Source of the DNA: Clostridiales bacterium
GTDB taxonomy: Bacteria; Bacillota; Clostridia; Oscillospirales; Acutalibacteraceae
Reading direction: 5' to 3'
DNA length: 64,000 bases
NCBI GenBank assembly: GCA_019422525.1
Contig: JAHZDE010000002.1
Coordinates: 124,001 to 188,000, forward strand
The notes beneath the pieces were generated by a model that was not told the DNA's origin, did not search any database, and was given only the letters and a program-made list of their open reading frames with translations. Both the position numbers and the translations under genes were made by a program. Positions 15,048 to 24,065 of the stretch are shown here, in pieces (position 1 is the first letter of the stretch; each line of letters begins with the position of its first letter).

Positions 15048-17282
15048 ATGTTCGAGAAATTCCGCGTGTTTGAAACCGAATTTGCCGGCCGTCCGCTGGT
15101 TGTAGAAACCGGAAAAATGGCTCAGCTGGCTAACGGCGAATGCCTGGTCCGCTATGGCGAAACCGTGGTGCATGTAGCGGTTACCGCTGCTGCAAAACCC
15201 CGTGAGGGCGTTGACTTCTTCCCCCTGTCCGTGGACTTTGAGGAGAAGATGTATTCCGTAGGCAAAATCCCCGGCTCCTTCCTGAAGCGTGAAGGCCGCC
15301 CTACCGATAAAGCGATTCTGGTGTGCCGTGTGATTGATCGCCCCATTCGTCCCTTGTTCCCCAAGGATATGCGCAACGATGTTTCTATCGTCTGCACCGT
15401 TATGTCCGTGGATCATGATTGCTCCCCTGAAATTGCTGCTATGGTAGGTACTTCCATTGCTCTGTCCATCTCTGATGTGCCGTGGAATGGACCGATTTCT
15501 GCTGTCAGCGTGGGATTGATTGACGGTGAGTTTATTATTAACCCCGATGCTGCCCAGCGCAAAGTTTCCCAGATGGCTGTGACCGTGGCTTCTACCGATT
15601 CCCGTATTGCCATGATTGAGGCCGGCGCTAACGAGGTATCCGACGAGGATATGTACAACGGCATCATCGCTGGTCACAAGGCAAACCAGCATATTATTGA
15701 ATTCATCAAGGGTATCCAGGCCGAAATCGGCAAACCCAAGTTTGAATATCCCAGCAACCTGCCCCCCGAGGAAATGATTGAAGCAGTCAAAGAGTTCGCC
15801 ATGGAGGACGTGAAGTTCGCTATGGATACCGATGATAAGACGGTCCGTGACGAGCGTTTGAAGCCCATCTACGAAAAAGTACATGAGCACTTCGACCCCA
15901 TTTACCCCGAGCAGGAAGCTCTTATCGACGATTGCATGTACCGCACTCAGAAATATATCGTGCGCCGTTGGCTGCTGGATGAGCAGAAGCGTGTGGACGG
16001 CCGTGGAATGGACGAGATTCGCCCGTTGGCTGCTGAAGTGGGACTGCTGCCCCGCGTACATGGTTCCGGTATGTTTACTCGTGGCCAGACCCAGGTGCTC
16101 ACCGTTGCCACTCTGGGCCCGGTAAGCGATTGCCAGCTTCTGGATGGTATTGACGAGGAGGAATCCAAGCGGTACATCCATCACTATAACTTCCCCTCCT
16201 ACTCCGTAGGTGAGACGAAGCCCAGCCGCGGCCCTGGCCGTCGTGAAATCGGTCACGGCGCTTTGGCAGAACGTGCTTTGGTGCCTGTCATTCCTCCGGT
16301 GGAGGAGTTCCCCTATACCCTGCGTTTGGTTTCCGAGGTGCTTTCTTCCAACGGTTCCACCTCTCAGGGTTCCGTATGCGGCAGTACCTTGGCTCTGATG
16401 GATGCCGGCGTGCCGATCAAGGCTCCTGTAGCCGGTATTTCCTGCGGCCTGATTACCGAAGGCGAGCGCTGGATGACTATGGTGGACATTCAGGGCGTGG
16501 AAGACTTTTTCGGCGATATGGACTTTAAGGTAGCCGGTACTCATAAGGGCATCACCGCTATCCAGATGGATCTGAAGATCAGCGGCCTGACTCCCGCTAT
16601 GGTAAAGGAAGCCCTGCTGAAGACCCACAAGGCCCGCGACTATATCATCGACGAGATCATGCTGAAGGCTATCCCCGCACCCCGTCCGGAGCTGTCTAAG
16701 TATGCACCCAAAATGCTCTCTACCGTGATTCCTGTGGACAAGATTCGTGAGGTTATTGGTTCCGGCGGAAAGGTTATCCAGAAAATCTGCGCCGAGTGCG
16801 AGGTCAAGGTGGACGTGGAAGAAGACGGACATGTGTTTGTTTCCGGTATTGACATGGAGAAGTGCCAGCGCGCTATGACCATTATTGACACCATTGTCAA
16901 TGACCCCGAGCCCGGCACCTACTACACTGGTAAGGTTACCCGCATTATGGACTTTGGCGCCTTTGTGGAGATTGCCCCCGGTAAGGAAGGCCTGGTACAC
17001 ATTTCCCGTCTGGATGTAAAGCGCACCGAGAAGGTCACCGATGTGGTAAATGTGGGCGATGTGGTTAAGGTGAAAGTGCTGGAAATCGACGACAAGGGCC
17101 GCCTGAACCTGTCCCGTCGTGATGCTCTTATCGATTTGGATGGAATGATTCCGGAGAACACCGTTTCTGATGCGCCTCGCCGCCGTGATGACCGTCGTGA
17201 CGGACACCGCCGCCATGACGACCGTCCTCGTGCCAGCAACGGATTTATTGCCAATACCAACAAGCCGCGCCATAACGACTGA
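15048..17282 (+). CDS. pnp: Polyribonucleotide nucleotidyltransferase (PNPase)
   Basis: PNPase is a phosphate-dependent 3'-5' exoribonuclease and part of RNA decay. The 744-residue protein has two RNase PH domains (about 1-215 and 300-540). The second carries GRGMDEIRPL, FTRGQTQVL and the metal-binding DFFGDMDFKVAGT. A KH domain follows (IREVIGSGGKVIQKICAE) and an S1 domain (YYTGKVTRIMDFGAFVEIAPGKEGLVHIS). The C-terminal tail is rich in Arg, His and Asp (RRRDDRRDGHRRHDD) and may add RNA affinity. GGAGG precedes the ATG. Confidence 0.97.
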   Translation: MFEKFRVFETEFAGRPLVVETGKMAQLANGECLVRYGETVVHVAVTAAAKPREGVDFFPLSVDFEEKMYSVGKIPGSFLKREGRPTDKAILVCRVIDRPIRPLFPKDMRNDVSIVCTVMSVDHDCSPEIAAMVGTSIALSISDVPWNGPISAVSVGLIDGEFIINPDAAQRKVSQMAVTVASTDSRIAMIEAGANEVSDEDMYNGIIAGHKANQHIIEFIKGIQAEIGKPKFEYPSNLPPEEMIEAVKEFAMEDVKFAMDTDDKTVRDERLKPIYEKVHEHFDPIYPEQEALIDDCMYRTQKYIVRRWLLDEQKRVDGRGMDEIRPLAAEVGLLPRVHGSGMFTRGQTQVLTVATLGPVSDCQLLDGIDEEESKRYIHHYNFPSYSVGETKPSRGPGRREIGHGALAERALVPVIPPVEEFPYTLRLVSEVLSSNGSTSQGSVCGSTLALMDAGVPIKAPVAGISCGLITEGERWMTMVDIQGVEDFFGDMDFKVAGTHKGITAIQMDLKISGLTPAMVKEALLKTHKARDYIIDEIMLKAIPAPRPELSKYAPKMLSTVIPVDKIREVIGSGGKVIQKICAECEVKVDVEEDGHVFVSGIDMEKCQRAMTIIDTIVNDPEPGTYYTGKVTRIMDFGAFVEIAPGKEGLVHISRLDVKRTEKVTDVVNVGDVVKVKVLEIDDKGRLNLSRRDALIDLDGMIPENTVSDAPRRRDDRRDGHRRHDDRPRASNGFIANTNKPRHND

Positions 17283-17299
17283 TATAAAGAAGCTTTTAA

Positions 17300-17332
17300 G
17301 GCTCCTGCTTTGAGCAGGAGCCTTTTTGCTTT
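17300..17332 (+). terminator. Intrinsic terminator after pnp
   Basis: GGCTCCTGC (17300-17308) and GCAGGAGCC (17314-17322) form a perfect nine-bp stem followed by TTTTTGCTTTTT. Confidence 0.92.
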
Positions 17333-17463
17333 TTGAGAAATTTGGAAATGTAGGAAATTGGCTCTTCTGCCATGTATAAAAGTATGATATACTATGAAAT
17401 AAGAATCCATTTGGAAATGGTAATATGGGACTGACAGATTGCAGATGAAGGGAGGAACGAAAG

Positions 17464-19053
17464 ATGAACCAATATTTGCTGCTTGCAGGAGTGGTAATTG
17501 CTGCCTGTGTCCTACTTCATCGTTTTGCGGAAAAGCTGCCGGTTCCTTCTCTTCTGATTTTTATTGCACTGGGCATGTTCTTTGGGGAAAATGGTCCTTT
17601 GGGAATCGTATTTAATGAGTATGCCATTTCGGAAAATATCTGTTCTGCCTGCCTGATTATTGTGATGTTTTACGGAGGCTTCGGTACCAACATTCATGTG
17701 GCAAAGCCGGTGGCGGGCAGGGCTTTTTTGCTGGCCAGTGTAGGCGTGTTTTTGACGGCTGCTTTTGTGGGACTTTTTTCCCACTATGTGCTGGGATTGG
17801 AATGGATGGAGAGCTTTCTGATTGGTTCGGTTCTTTCTTCTACCGACGCCGCATCGGTGTTCAATATTCTTCGTTCGCAAAAAATGGCATTAAAAAATCA
17901 TACGGACTCTTTGCTGGAGCTGGAATCCGGTTCTAACGACCCTATGTCCTATTTGCTGACGATAGTGATGGTTTCGCTGGTTACCGGGCAAGAAGTTTCA
18001 GTGCCGATACTGTTTTTACAGCAAATGAGCTTTGGTGTACTGGGTGGCTTGCTGGTTGGATGGGTGTCGGTGTTGTTGCTGAACCGTTTTGATTTTTCTA
18101 TGGAACAGGGAAAGACCATCTTTGTGTTTGCCGCTGCGATTATTGCCTATGCGCTGCCTAATGCAGTGGGTGGCAATGGCTATTTGAGCGTCTATTTGTG
18201 CGGCATTTTGATGGGCAATCGGTATTTCCCGGGAAAACGGGAGCTCGTGCACTTTTTCGACGCCGTGACCGGGATTTCTCAAATGATGATTTTCTTCCTG
18301 TTGGGTCTTTTGGTAACGCCCATGGAACTTCCACAGGTATTGGTGCCCGCTATATTGATTATGGTGTTTATGACGGTGATTGGCCGGCCGCTGGCAGTGT
18401 CGGCGGTACTATTGCCTCTGCGCTCTTCCCTGCGGCAAATTGGAATCGTCTCTTGGGCAGGGCTTCGGGGTGTGGCTTCCATCGTGTTTGCCATTTATGT
18501 GATTCTTCATCAGGTAAACATGACTTTTAACATTTTTAACTTGGTATTCTGCGTAGTGTTCCTCTCATTGGGGGTTCAGGGAACGTTGCTGCCATGGGTT
18601 GCTGGAAAGCTGGGAATGATCGACCAGTGTGCCGATATCCAAAAAACCTTTAACGATTATCAGGAGGAGAGCAACATCTCGTTTGTCAAAATTCATGTGG
18701 ATGCAGACAGCGGGATGGCCTATAAAAAGCTTAGTAAATTGTCACTGCCAACCGGTTTTTTAATAGTGGTCATCATTCGCGGGGAGGAAAATATTATTCC
18801 AAACGGAGAAACGGAAGTTTTGCCGGGCGATTTGCTGGTGGCGGCGGCAAGAGAATTTGAAAACAGACGGAATCTGTATTTGTACGAAATCAGTATTGAT
18901 AAAGGGCATAAATGGTCGGGTCGGACCCTGAAAGAACTGGACACCGGCAAAGGGCTATTGGTAGTGCTGGTAAAACGCCATGACGAAACCATTATTCCCG
19001 ATGGAAATACCGAAATTTGTATGGGGGACACCTTGGTATTGGCCAAATTTTGA
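17464..19053 (+). CDS. NhaP2-type cation/proton antiporter with RCK-C domains
   Basis: The 529-residue protein has a CPA1 antiporter core of about 12 membrane segments (residues 1-390). The transport motifs are SSTDAASVF near 124 and ELESGSNDPMSYL near 148; the Asn-Asp pair is the ion site in this family. Two C-terminal TrkA-C-like domains (about 400-465 and 465-529, each with a GDLLV- or GDTLVLA-like end) bind regulators such as nucleotides. NhaP2-type proteins exchange K+ or Na+ for protons; the ion cannot be read from the sequence. GGAGG precedes the ATG. It lies 36 bp before proB, so the two may be co-expressed. Confidence 0.88.
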   Translation: MNQYLLLAGVVIAACVLLHRFAEKLPVPSLLIFIALGMFFGENGPLGIVFNEYAISENICSACLIIVMFYGGFGTNIHVAKPVAGRAFLLASVGVFLTAAFVGLFSHYVLGLEWMESFLIGSVLSSTDAASVFNILRSQKMALKNHTDSLLELESGSNDPMSYLLTIVMVSLVTGQEVSVPILFLQQMSFGVLGGLLVGWVSVLLLNRFDFSMEQGKTIFVFAAAIIAYALPNAVGGNGYLSVYLCGILMGNRYFPGKRELVHFFDAVTGISQMMIFFLLGLLVTPMELPQVLVPAILIMVFMTVIGRPLAVSAVLLPLRSSLRQIGIVSWAGLRGVASIVFAIYVILHQVNMTFNIFNLVFCVVFLSLGVQGTLLPWVAGKLGMIDQCADIQKTFNDYQEESNISFVKIHVDADSGMAYKKLSKLSLPTGFLIVVIIRGEENIIPNGETEVLPGDLLVAAAREFENRRNLYLYEISIDKGHKWSGRTLKELDTGKGLLVVLVKRHDETIIPDGNTEICMGDTLVLAKF

Positions 19054-19089
19054 AAAAGGTTCCGGGAGAAGAAAAGAAGGAGAAAAACA

Positions 19090-19872
19090 ATGATACAGGA
19101 TGCAAAGCGTGTGGTAGTCAAGGTAGGTACTTCCAGCTTGACTTATGAAAACGGGAAGCTGAATCTTCGGAGAATGGAGACCCTTTGCAAGGTGCTGACC
19201 GATTTACAGAATTCCGGCAGAGAGGTAGTACTGGTGACTTCCGGCGCTATTGGTGTGGGTATGGGTAAGCTGGGACAGACACAGCGCCCCACCGAAACAG
19301 AGAAAAAGCAGGCACTGGCCGCAGTGGGACAGTGTGAACTGATGTTTATGTACGACAAGCTCTTTGGGGAATATAACCAGATGGTGGCACAGGTACTGCT
19401 TACCGGCGATGTGGTGGAAGAGACCCGCAGCCGCCATAATGTTGAGAACACCTTCCGAGAGCTGATGAAACTGGGGATTATTCCGGTTGTCAATGAAAAT
19501 GATACGGTGGCCATTGATGAATTGGTGGGAAGTCATTTCGGCGACAACGATACCCTTTCGGCGGTGGTGGCACAGTTGGTGGAGGCTGATGCGCTGGTGA
19601 TTCTGACAGATATTGACGGCCTTTATGACAGCGACCCCCGGAAAAATCCTAACGCAAAACGAATTCCGGTTGTGAAAGAAATTACCGACGAAATCCGGGC
19701 GCTGGCTGGCGGAGCTGGTTCTAACCGGGGTACCGGCGGTATGGCGACCAAAATCAAAGCTGCGGAAATTGCCAACCGGCAGGGAATTCCCTGCTGTGTG
19801 GTCAGCGGCGAAGACCCTCATGTGCTGTATCAATTATTTGATGGGGTGCAGATTGGGACAATTTTCGGATAA
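19090..19872 (+). CDS. proB: Glutamate 5-kinase ProB, short form without PUA domain
   Basis: ProB phosphorylates glutamate in the first step of proline synthesis. The 260-residue protein is the amino-acid kinase domain alone, with KRVVVKVGTSSLTYENGKL, VLVTSGAIGVGMGKLG, VVNENDTVAIDEL, FGDNDTLSAVVA and GTGGMATKIKAAEIA. Many homologues carry an extra 100-residue PUA domain at the C-terminus that is absent here. Short forms are known and can be active. The site AAGGAG precedes the ATG. proA follows after 36 bp; no proC lies in the window. Confidence 0.95.
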   Translation: MIQDAKRVVVKVGTSSLTYENGKLNLRRMETLCKVLTDLQNSGREVVLVTSGAIGVGMGKLGQTQRPTETEKKQALAAVGQCELMFMYDKLFGEYNQMVAQVLLTGDVVEETRSRHNVENTFRELMKLGIIPVVNENDTVAIDELVGSHFGDNDTLSAVVAQLVEADALVILTDIDGLYDSDPRKNPNAKRIPVVKEITDEIRALAGGAGSNRGTGGMATKIKAAEIANRQGIPCCVVSGEDPHVLYQLFDGVQIGTIFG

Positions 19873-19908
19873 ATAATCAACTACAATACAGACAAGGGAG
19901 GCACGAGT

Positions 19909-21150
19909 ATGACCAGATTGGAAGAAATGGGCGCAGCCGCAAAACAGGCGGCCCGAAAGTTGGCGGTTGCCGGAAATCAGAAAGATGCAGCGCTGGAAGC
20001 GATTGCTGCTGCTTTGGAAGCACACACAGAAGAAATTCTGGAAGCCAACCGGGAGGACCTTTCCGCAGCAGAAAAAAACGGTATGTCCCGTTCGCTGATG
20101 GACCGGTTGGCACTAAACGAGAAACGAATCCAGGGGATGGCCGACGGTGTGCGGCAGGTAAAAGCGCAGCCCGACCCGGTGGGGCAGGTGCTGGAAGGCG
20201 GTGTGCGCCCCAATGGGCTGCGGATTGAAAAGGTTGCCGTTCCGCTGGGGGTAATTGGGATTATCTATGAGGCCCGTCCCAATGTAACTGCTGACGCGGC
20301 GGCGCTATGCCTGAAAGCGGGCAATGCGGTGATTCTTCGGGGCGGCAAAGAAGCGTTCCGCTCCAATCAGGCCATTGCCGAAGTCATGCGGAATGCAGTG
20401 GAAACAACGGGTCTGCCTCGGGATAGTATCCAGTTGGTACAGGACACCAGCCGCGCTTCCTCTATTGAAATGATGGGCCTGACCGGGTATCTGGATGTGT
20501 TGATTCCCCGGGGTGGTGCGGGGCTGATTCGCGCCGTGGTGGAGAATTCCCATGTTCCGGTCATTGAGACGGGTGTAGGCAACTGTCATGTATATGTAGA
20601 TGATGCGGCGGATATCCAAATGGCGTCAAATATTATTTTTAACGCCAAAACATCCCGTCCCTCTGTTTGCAATGCTATTGAGACCGTGTTGGTGCATCAG
20701 GACATTGCTCGGGAATTTTTGCCGGTAATGAAGAAAAAGCTGGATGAAAAGCAAGTAGAAATCCGTGGATGTGAAAAGACCCGGGAAATTCTGCCGGAAT
20801 GTGTGCCTGCCTGCGAAGAGGATTGGAGCACAGAGTATCTGGACTATATTCTGGCAGTAAAAGTGGTGGACTCTCTGGATGATGCGATGGCCCATATTGC
20901 AAAATATTCTTCCGGCCATAGTGAATGTATTGTCACGGAGAATTATCGCAATGCAGAGCGCTTCCTTTCTGAAGTGGATGCTGCGGCAGTGTATGTCAAT
21001 GCATCTACCCGGTTTACCGACGGCGGAGAGTTCGGACTGGGAGCAGAAATTGGGATTTCTACCCAAAAACTCCACGCTCGTGGCCCCATGGGAATCCGGC
21101 AGCTGACTTCCCAGAAATTTGTCATTCGAGGGAATGGACAGATTCGATGA
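19909..21150 (+). CDS. proA: Gamma-glutamyl phosphate reductase ProA
   Basis: ProA reduces gamma-glutamyl phosphate to glutamate semialdehyde with NADPH, the second step of proline synthesis. The 413-residue aldehyde-dehydrogenase-fold protein shows VPLGVIGIIYEARPNVTADA, LRGGKEAFRSN, IPRGGAGLIRAV, and the active-site region AKTSRPSVCNAIETVLVH with the catalytic Cys. It ends in ARGPMGIRQLTSQKF. Length is normal. A clear AGGGAGG site lies eight bases upstream of the ATG, and proB is directly before it. Confidence 0.97.
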   Translation: MTRLEEMGAAAKQAARKLAVAGNQKDAALEAIAAALEAHTEEILEANREDLSAAEKNGMSRSLMDRLALNEKRIQGMADGVRQVKAQPDPVGQVLEGGVRPNGLRIEKVAVPLGVIGIIYEARPNVTADAAALCLKAGNAVILRGGKEAFRSNQAIAEVMRNAVETTGLPRDSIQLVQDTSRASSIEMMGLTGYLDVLIPRGGAGLIRAVVENSHVPVIETGVGNCHVYVDDAADIQMASNIIFNAKTSRPSVCNAIETVLVHQDIAREFLPVMKKKLDEKQVEIRGCEKTREILPECVPACEEDWSTEYLDYILAVKVVDSLDDAMAHIAKYSSGHSECIVTENYRNAERFLSEVDAAAVYVNASTRFTDGGEFGLGAEIGISTQKLHARGPMGIRQLTSQKFVIRGNGQIR

Positions 21151-21181
21151 CACAGCAGAAATGACGGAAAGGAAGATACAG

Positions 21182-22198
21182 ATGGACGAGCAGGAAAAAA
21201 CAGGCAAGCGGCCACCGGAAGTCTCTGACAAGAAGAGACCTCCAAAAGGCCGGGTTATATCCTCCGACTATCGTGACATGTTCCCGAAACAGCAGCAGAA
21301 TGAGCAGACAACGCAGAGCAAACCGGCAGGCAAAAGCCATCGCACCGCACCTGGTGAAGCGGTAAAAGCCGTAGTGAAAGCGGCACAGGAAAACGTTCAT
21401 GAGGGCTTTGATTTATTGGAAGAACAGACAGCAGATACGGGGGAAACACCAGAGAAGGAATCTGTAGATACGGTAGAGGCGGAAACCATATCAAAAGGAA
21501 CTTCAGCATTTCGTGCCAGAGGCAAACGTAAGAAATTGGGGTTGGCTACGGGTGTAGTAGTACTGCTGTTGGCTCTTACCGGTGTAGGGTTTCTTGCGGC
21601 AACGATTGGCACACAGATTTATCAGGCAGCTACAGACGACAGCAGAGAACGGGCCTATGATGAATATCTCAAGCCACTGGTAATGCAGGACCCAGATGCC
21701 TATGATACGCCTGCAGAAGCAGATGAGCAGATGGTTTTGTCTGTTTCCTTATGGAAGGCATTGGAGGATAACAGTGCTTCCTATACGGATTATGATGATA
21801 TGGGACGGACGATTGTTCCACTGGCAGATGTATCGGATGCCTGTCATGGTTTATTCGGCCCGGAGGTTGAACTGCAGCTGAATGGACTTGATGAGGATAA
21901 TTTTTTTACATTCGATGATACGGATAATCAGTTTCATGTAACGCCGTACAGTACACAGAGCAGCTTTATTCCATATACAGAGTCCATTAAAGTACAGGCA
22001 GATGGAGAAAAGGTGCTGACGGTTGGTTATGTAGCACCATCGGATCAATGGCGAAGCGATAATGCTAATGCGCCGGAAGAGCCTTCCCCTATCAAGTATA
22101 TGGAATATGTGATTGCCGAGACCGAAGATGGGCAAGAATACGTGACGCAGATTCGAGAATCGGATACCAGTGAAAGAGCTGTTTCTGCCCAGTCATAA
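21182..22198 (+). CDS. Single-pass membrane protein, function unknown
   Basis: The 338-residue product has a charged, low-complexity cytosolic N-terminus of about 115 residues rich in Lys, Gln and Glu. One membrane segment follows (KKLGLATGVVVLLLALTGVG, about 115-137). The acidic outer domain of roughly 200 residues contains many Asp and Tyr. I do not recognise a family. ATG at 21182 is preferred, because AAAGGAAG lies eight bases upstream and it avoids overlap with proA. ATG at 21134 would overlap proA and has its purine run directly against it. The layout resembles membrane-anchored envelope proteins, but no enzyme motif is visible. It faces the minus-strand cluster tail to tail, five bases apart. 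Confidence 0.7.
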   Translation: MDEQEKTGKRPPEVSDKKRPPKGRVISSDYRDMFPKQQQNEQTTQSKPAGKSHRTAPGEAVKAVVKAAQENVHEGFDLLEEQTADTGETPEKESVDTVEAETISKGTSAFRARGKRKKLGLATGVVVLLLALTGVGFLAATIGTQIYQAATDDSRERAYDEYLKPLVMQDPDAYDTPAEADEQMVLSVSLWKALEDNSASYTDYDDMGRTIVPLADVSDACHGLFGPEVELQLNGLDEDNFFTFDDTDNQFHVTPYSTQSSFIPYTESIKVQADGEKVLTVGYVAPSDQWRSDNANAPEEPSPIKYMEYVIAETEDGQEYVTQIRESDTSERAVSAQS

Positions 22199-22203
22199 GA
22201 GGA

Positions 22204-22530
22204 TTACAGCAAAAGAAACAGTAGAGCAAATAACAATTCCGGATGTTCGCCTTCCCCACTTAGCAGCAGGAGTAAGGCTAAAATGAGTGTGCGCTCTTCA
22301 TCCTGAAACAGCGTTTGAAATACATCCATAGTAGGGGCGGAATCAGAGATAGAAGCTGGCTCGGGATTTTCAGGATGAGAGGGTTCTGCAGGAGCAGCAG
22401 TATGTTCCAAGTGAGAACGGGCACGGCTCTGCATTTCCTGTACTCTCCGGACGGCATCTTCCTGCATTCGGTGCAGGTCATCTTTTCCGGCAGAGGAAGG
22501 CTTCCCTGATTGAGGTGCTTTGCCAGTCAT
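22204..22530 (-). CDS. Small protein with leucine-rich helical tail, function unknown (gene 3 of 3)
   Basis: The 108-residue product has a charged N-terminal half (QEDAVRRVQEMQSRARSHLE), a Pro/Ser/Glu linker, and a strongly hydrophobic C-terminus, DERTLILALLLLLSGEGEHPELLFALLFLLL in outline: two leucine runs split by a short acidic turn. The C-terminus could be a helical hairpin at or in the membrane. No named family is recognised. It is the last of three minus-strand genes separated by 29 and 4 bp, which are probably one transcript. AAAAGGAGCC lies upstream of the ATG on the minus strand. Confidence 0.65.
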   Translation of the reverse strand: MTGKAPQSGKPSSAGKDDLHRMQEDAVRRVQEMQSRARSHLEHTAAPAEPSHPENPEPASISDSAPTMDVFQTLFQDEERTLILALLLLLSGEGEHPELLFALLFLLL

Positions 22531-22559
22531 AGAAATGGCTCCTTTTCAAAAGTTCTCTA

Positions 22560-22991
22560 TTAGAGTCCGGACAGCAGACCGGTTTGACGCAAAAGGGGCA
22601 GCATCCGAAGCAGCTGTAAAATGCGAATGGCTTCATCCAGTTTTTTTTGCCGCTCCTTCCCAAGAAGTGGACGAAGGGCACGAAGAAGTCGGATGTGGTC
22701 ATCTTCCTGTCTGGTAGCCGTAAGTAAAGGGGCAAGCCGTGTAACCATTTGCAGGGTACCGGCTTCTGGAATGGAAGAACTGCTGGCAGTCTCTCCACTG
22801 GAATTCCCCAAGCCGCTTAGAAGAGAAGCCAATGCCCCTAAATTTCCTCCCTCTGGCTGCTGTCGGGAAGAAGCCGGTGATGGAGCGGAATCCCCCTGAT
22901 TTTGCTCCAACATCCCGGCAAGGTTTTGAATACGGGCCATGGCATCCGGACTGTTCAGCAGCTCATTCAGTTTTCCTGCCAAATCATCCAC
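22560..22991 (-). CDS. Small helical protein, function unknown (gene 2 of 3)
   Basis: The 143-residue product begins with a helical module (LNELLNSPDAMARIQNLAGM, residues 8-27). A Ser/Gly/Gln-rich linker spans about 30-75, and a Leu/Arg-rich helical C-terminus follows (LLRALRPLLGKERQKKLDEA and RILQLLRMLPLLRQTGLLSG). The N-terminal module resembles the C-terminal end of the neighbouring 84-residue protein. There is no signal peptide. I recognise no named function. The gene follows the 84-residue gene by four bases, with GGAGG in its leader, so they are likely co-translated. Confidence 0.7.
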   Translation of the reverse strand: MDDLAGKLNELLNSPDAMARIQNLAGMLEQNQGDSAPSPASSRQQPEGGNLGALASLLSGLGNSSGETASSSSIPEAGTLQMVTRLAPLLTATRQEDDHIRLLRALRPLLGKERQKKLDEAIRILQLLRMLPLLRQTGLLSGL

Positions 22992-22995
22992 AGTT

Positions 22996-23250
22996 CTATT
23001 TTCCTCCTTTTTGCTTGCCCAAAAGCATTTGCAGAAGTTTTTGGGCCTGGGGGGTACTCAACAGTTTGTCGGCGGCATGCTGGTCGGAAAGCACCTGTTT
23101 AAACTTTGCCGCGTCACCGGCATTCATTCCGCTGATAATTTTGTCCAGTTCTCCGGACTGGGCAGCATGTTTTAAAGTTTCAGGATTGGTACCCAGTTGT
23201 TGGGCGGCCTGACGCAGAAAAGCTTCCAGTTGATTTTGATTGGGCATCAT
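22996..23250 (-). CDS. Small helical protein, function unknown (gene 1 of 3)
   Basis: The 84-residue product is all-helical by composition: an N-terminal segment (QLEAFLRQAAQQLGTNPETL), a middle one (DKIISGMNAGDAAKFKQVLS), and an end, DKLLSTPQAQKLLQMLLGKQ, that echoes the N-terminus of the next gene's product. I chose ATG at 23250, where GAAAGGATGATC gives proper spacing. ATG at 23256 overlaps the purine run. It heads a three-gene minus-strand unit and no clear promoter was found upstream. The role is unknown. Confidence 0.7.
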   Translation of the reverse strand: MMPNQNQLEAFLRQAAQQLGTNPETLKHAAQSGELDKIISGMNAGDAAKFKQVLSDQHAADKLLSTPQAQKLLQMLLGKQKGGK

Positions 23251-23445
23251 GATCATCCTTTCTTACAAGCGAAAAACCATGCAGGAAAAAGGGATTCCCT
23301 TTTGAGAAAAGGCTCCCGCTATCAGAATATGCACGGTGACTCAAAACATGACACTGCGCATAAAATGAATCAAAACAGGAAAGAAAAGTACAAATAGTAA
23401 ATTTAGCCCCACCTGGGGGCCAAGGGAAGAAGGTTTATTGTAATT

Positions 23446-23913
23446 ATGAGAATTTTGGTAGTTTCTGATACCCATGGGGACGAAAGCGGCCTGCATAAAG
23501 TTCTGCTGTCACAGCCGAAAGCGGAAATTGTCATTCATTTGGGTGATGGCGAAAATGATGTGGAAGCGCAAAAATACCGTTTTCCGGAAAAAATGTTTTT
23601 ACAGGTAAGAGGAAATTGTGATTGGGCCTCCCGCCTGCCAGAAAAAGGGGAATGTATGGTGGAAGGGGTTCGGATTTTCTATACCCACGGGCATATTTAT
23701 CAGGTAAAGTATGGAACGGATGAATTTGAGCGGGCTGCCCGTGAAAATAAAGCGGACATCGCTCTGTATGGACACACCCACCGTGCAGAAGCCGTATATC
23801 GGGACGGATTGTATATTATGAATCCCGGCAGTATGCGGGGAAGCTTTGGAACCTATGGAATTATTGATATTACCCCACAGGGGATTGTTACGAACATTAT
23901 TGACAGAAAATAA
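23446..23913 (+). CDS. YfcE/MJ0936-type metallophosphoesterase
   Basis: The 155-residue protein is a compact calcineurin-like phosphodiesterase. All metal-binding blocks are present: VSDTHGDESG (block I), HLGDGENDV (II), RGNCDW (III, Asn-Cys-Asp instead of the more common GNHD form), THGH (IV) and YGHTHRAE (V). Relatives hydrolyse artificial phosphodiesters and have unknown natural substrates; some are linked to RNA or nucleotide metabolism. It stands alone between the minus-strand cluster and the mutase gene. The Shine-Dalgarno sequence is weak (GAAGGTT). Confidence 0.88.
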   Translation: MRILVVSDTHGDESGLHKVLLSQPKAEIVIHLGDGENDVEAQKYRFPEKMFLQVRGNCDWASRLPEKGECMVEGVRIFYTHGHIYQVKYGTDEFERAARENKADIALYGHTHRAEAVYRDGLYIMNPGSMRGSFGTYGIIDITPQGIVTNIIDRK

Positions 23914-23935
23914 CCACTTTTGACACGGGTTGTCA

Positions 23936-23964
23936 TTGACATTGACGGACAAGAGTGCTATTCT
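23936..23964 (+). promoter_or_regulatory. Promoter of the phosphohexomutase gene
   Basis: A consensus TTGACA (23936-23941), a 17-bp spacer and TATTCT (23959-23964) lie about 100 bp before the start codon. Confidence 0.6.
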
Positions 23965-24065
23965 ATAAATAGGGAATTTTTATAGTAGAATTGTATCTGC
24001 TGGTTCCCAAAGGGTATGGTTTTGAAAAAATACGTGCCATAGCGGCTGAAAGGAACGTGTTACCA

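Noticed and set aside
14925..17273. A 782-codon minus-strand open frame opposite pnp
   Set aside because: The plus-strand PNPase is complete and convincing; the antisense product has no recognisable domain.
23257..23445. Sporulation sigma-G promoter for the three-gene cluster
   Set aside because: A CATATTC element was seen on the minus strand but no acceptable -35 lies at the right distance.
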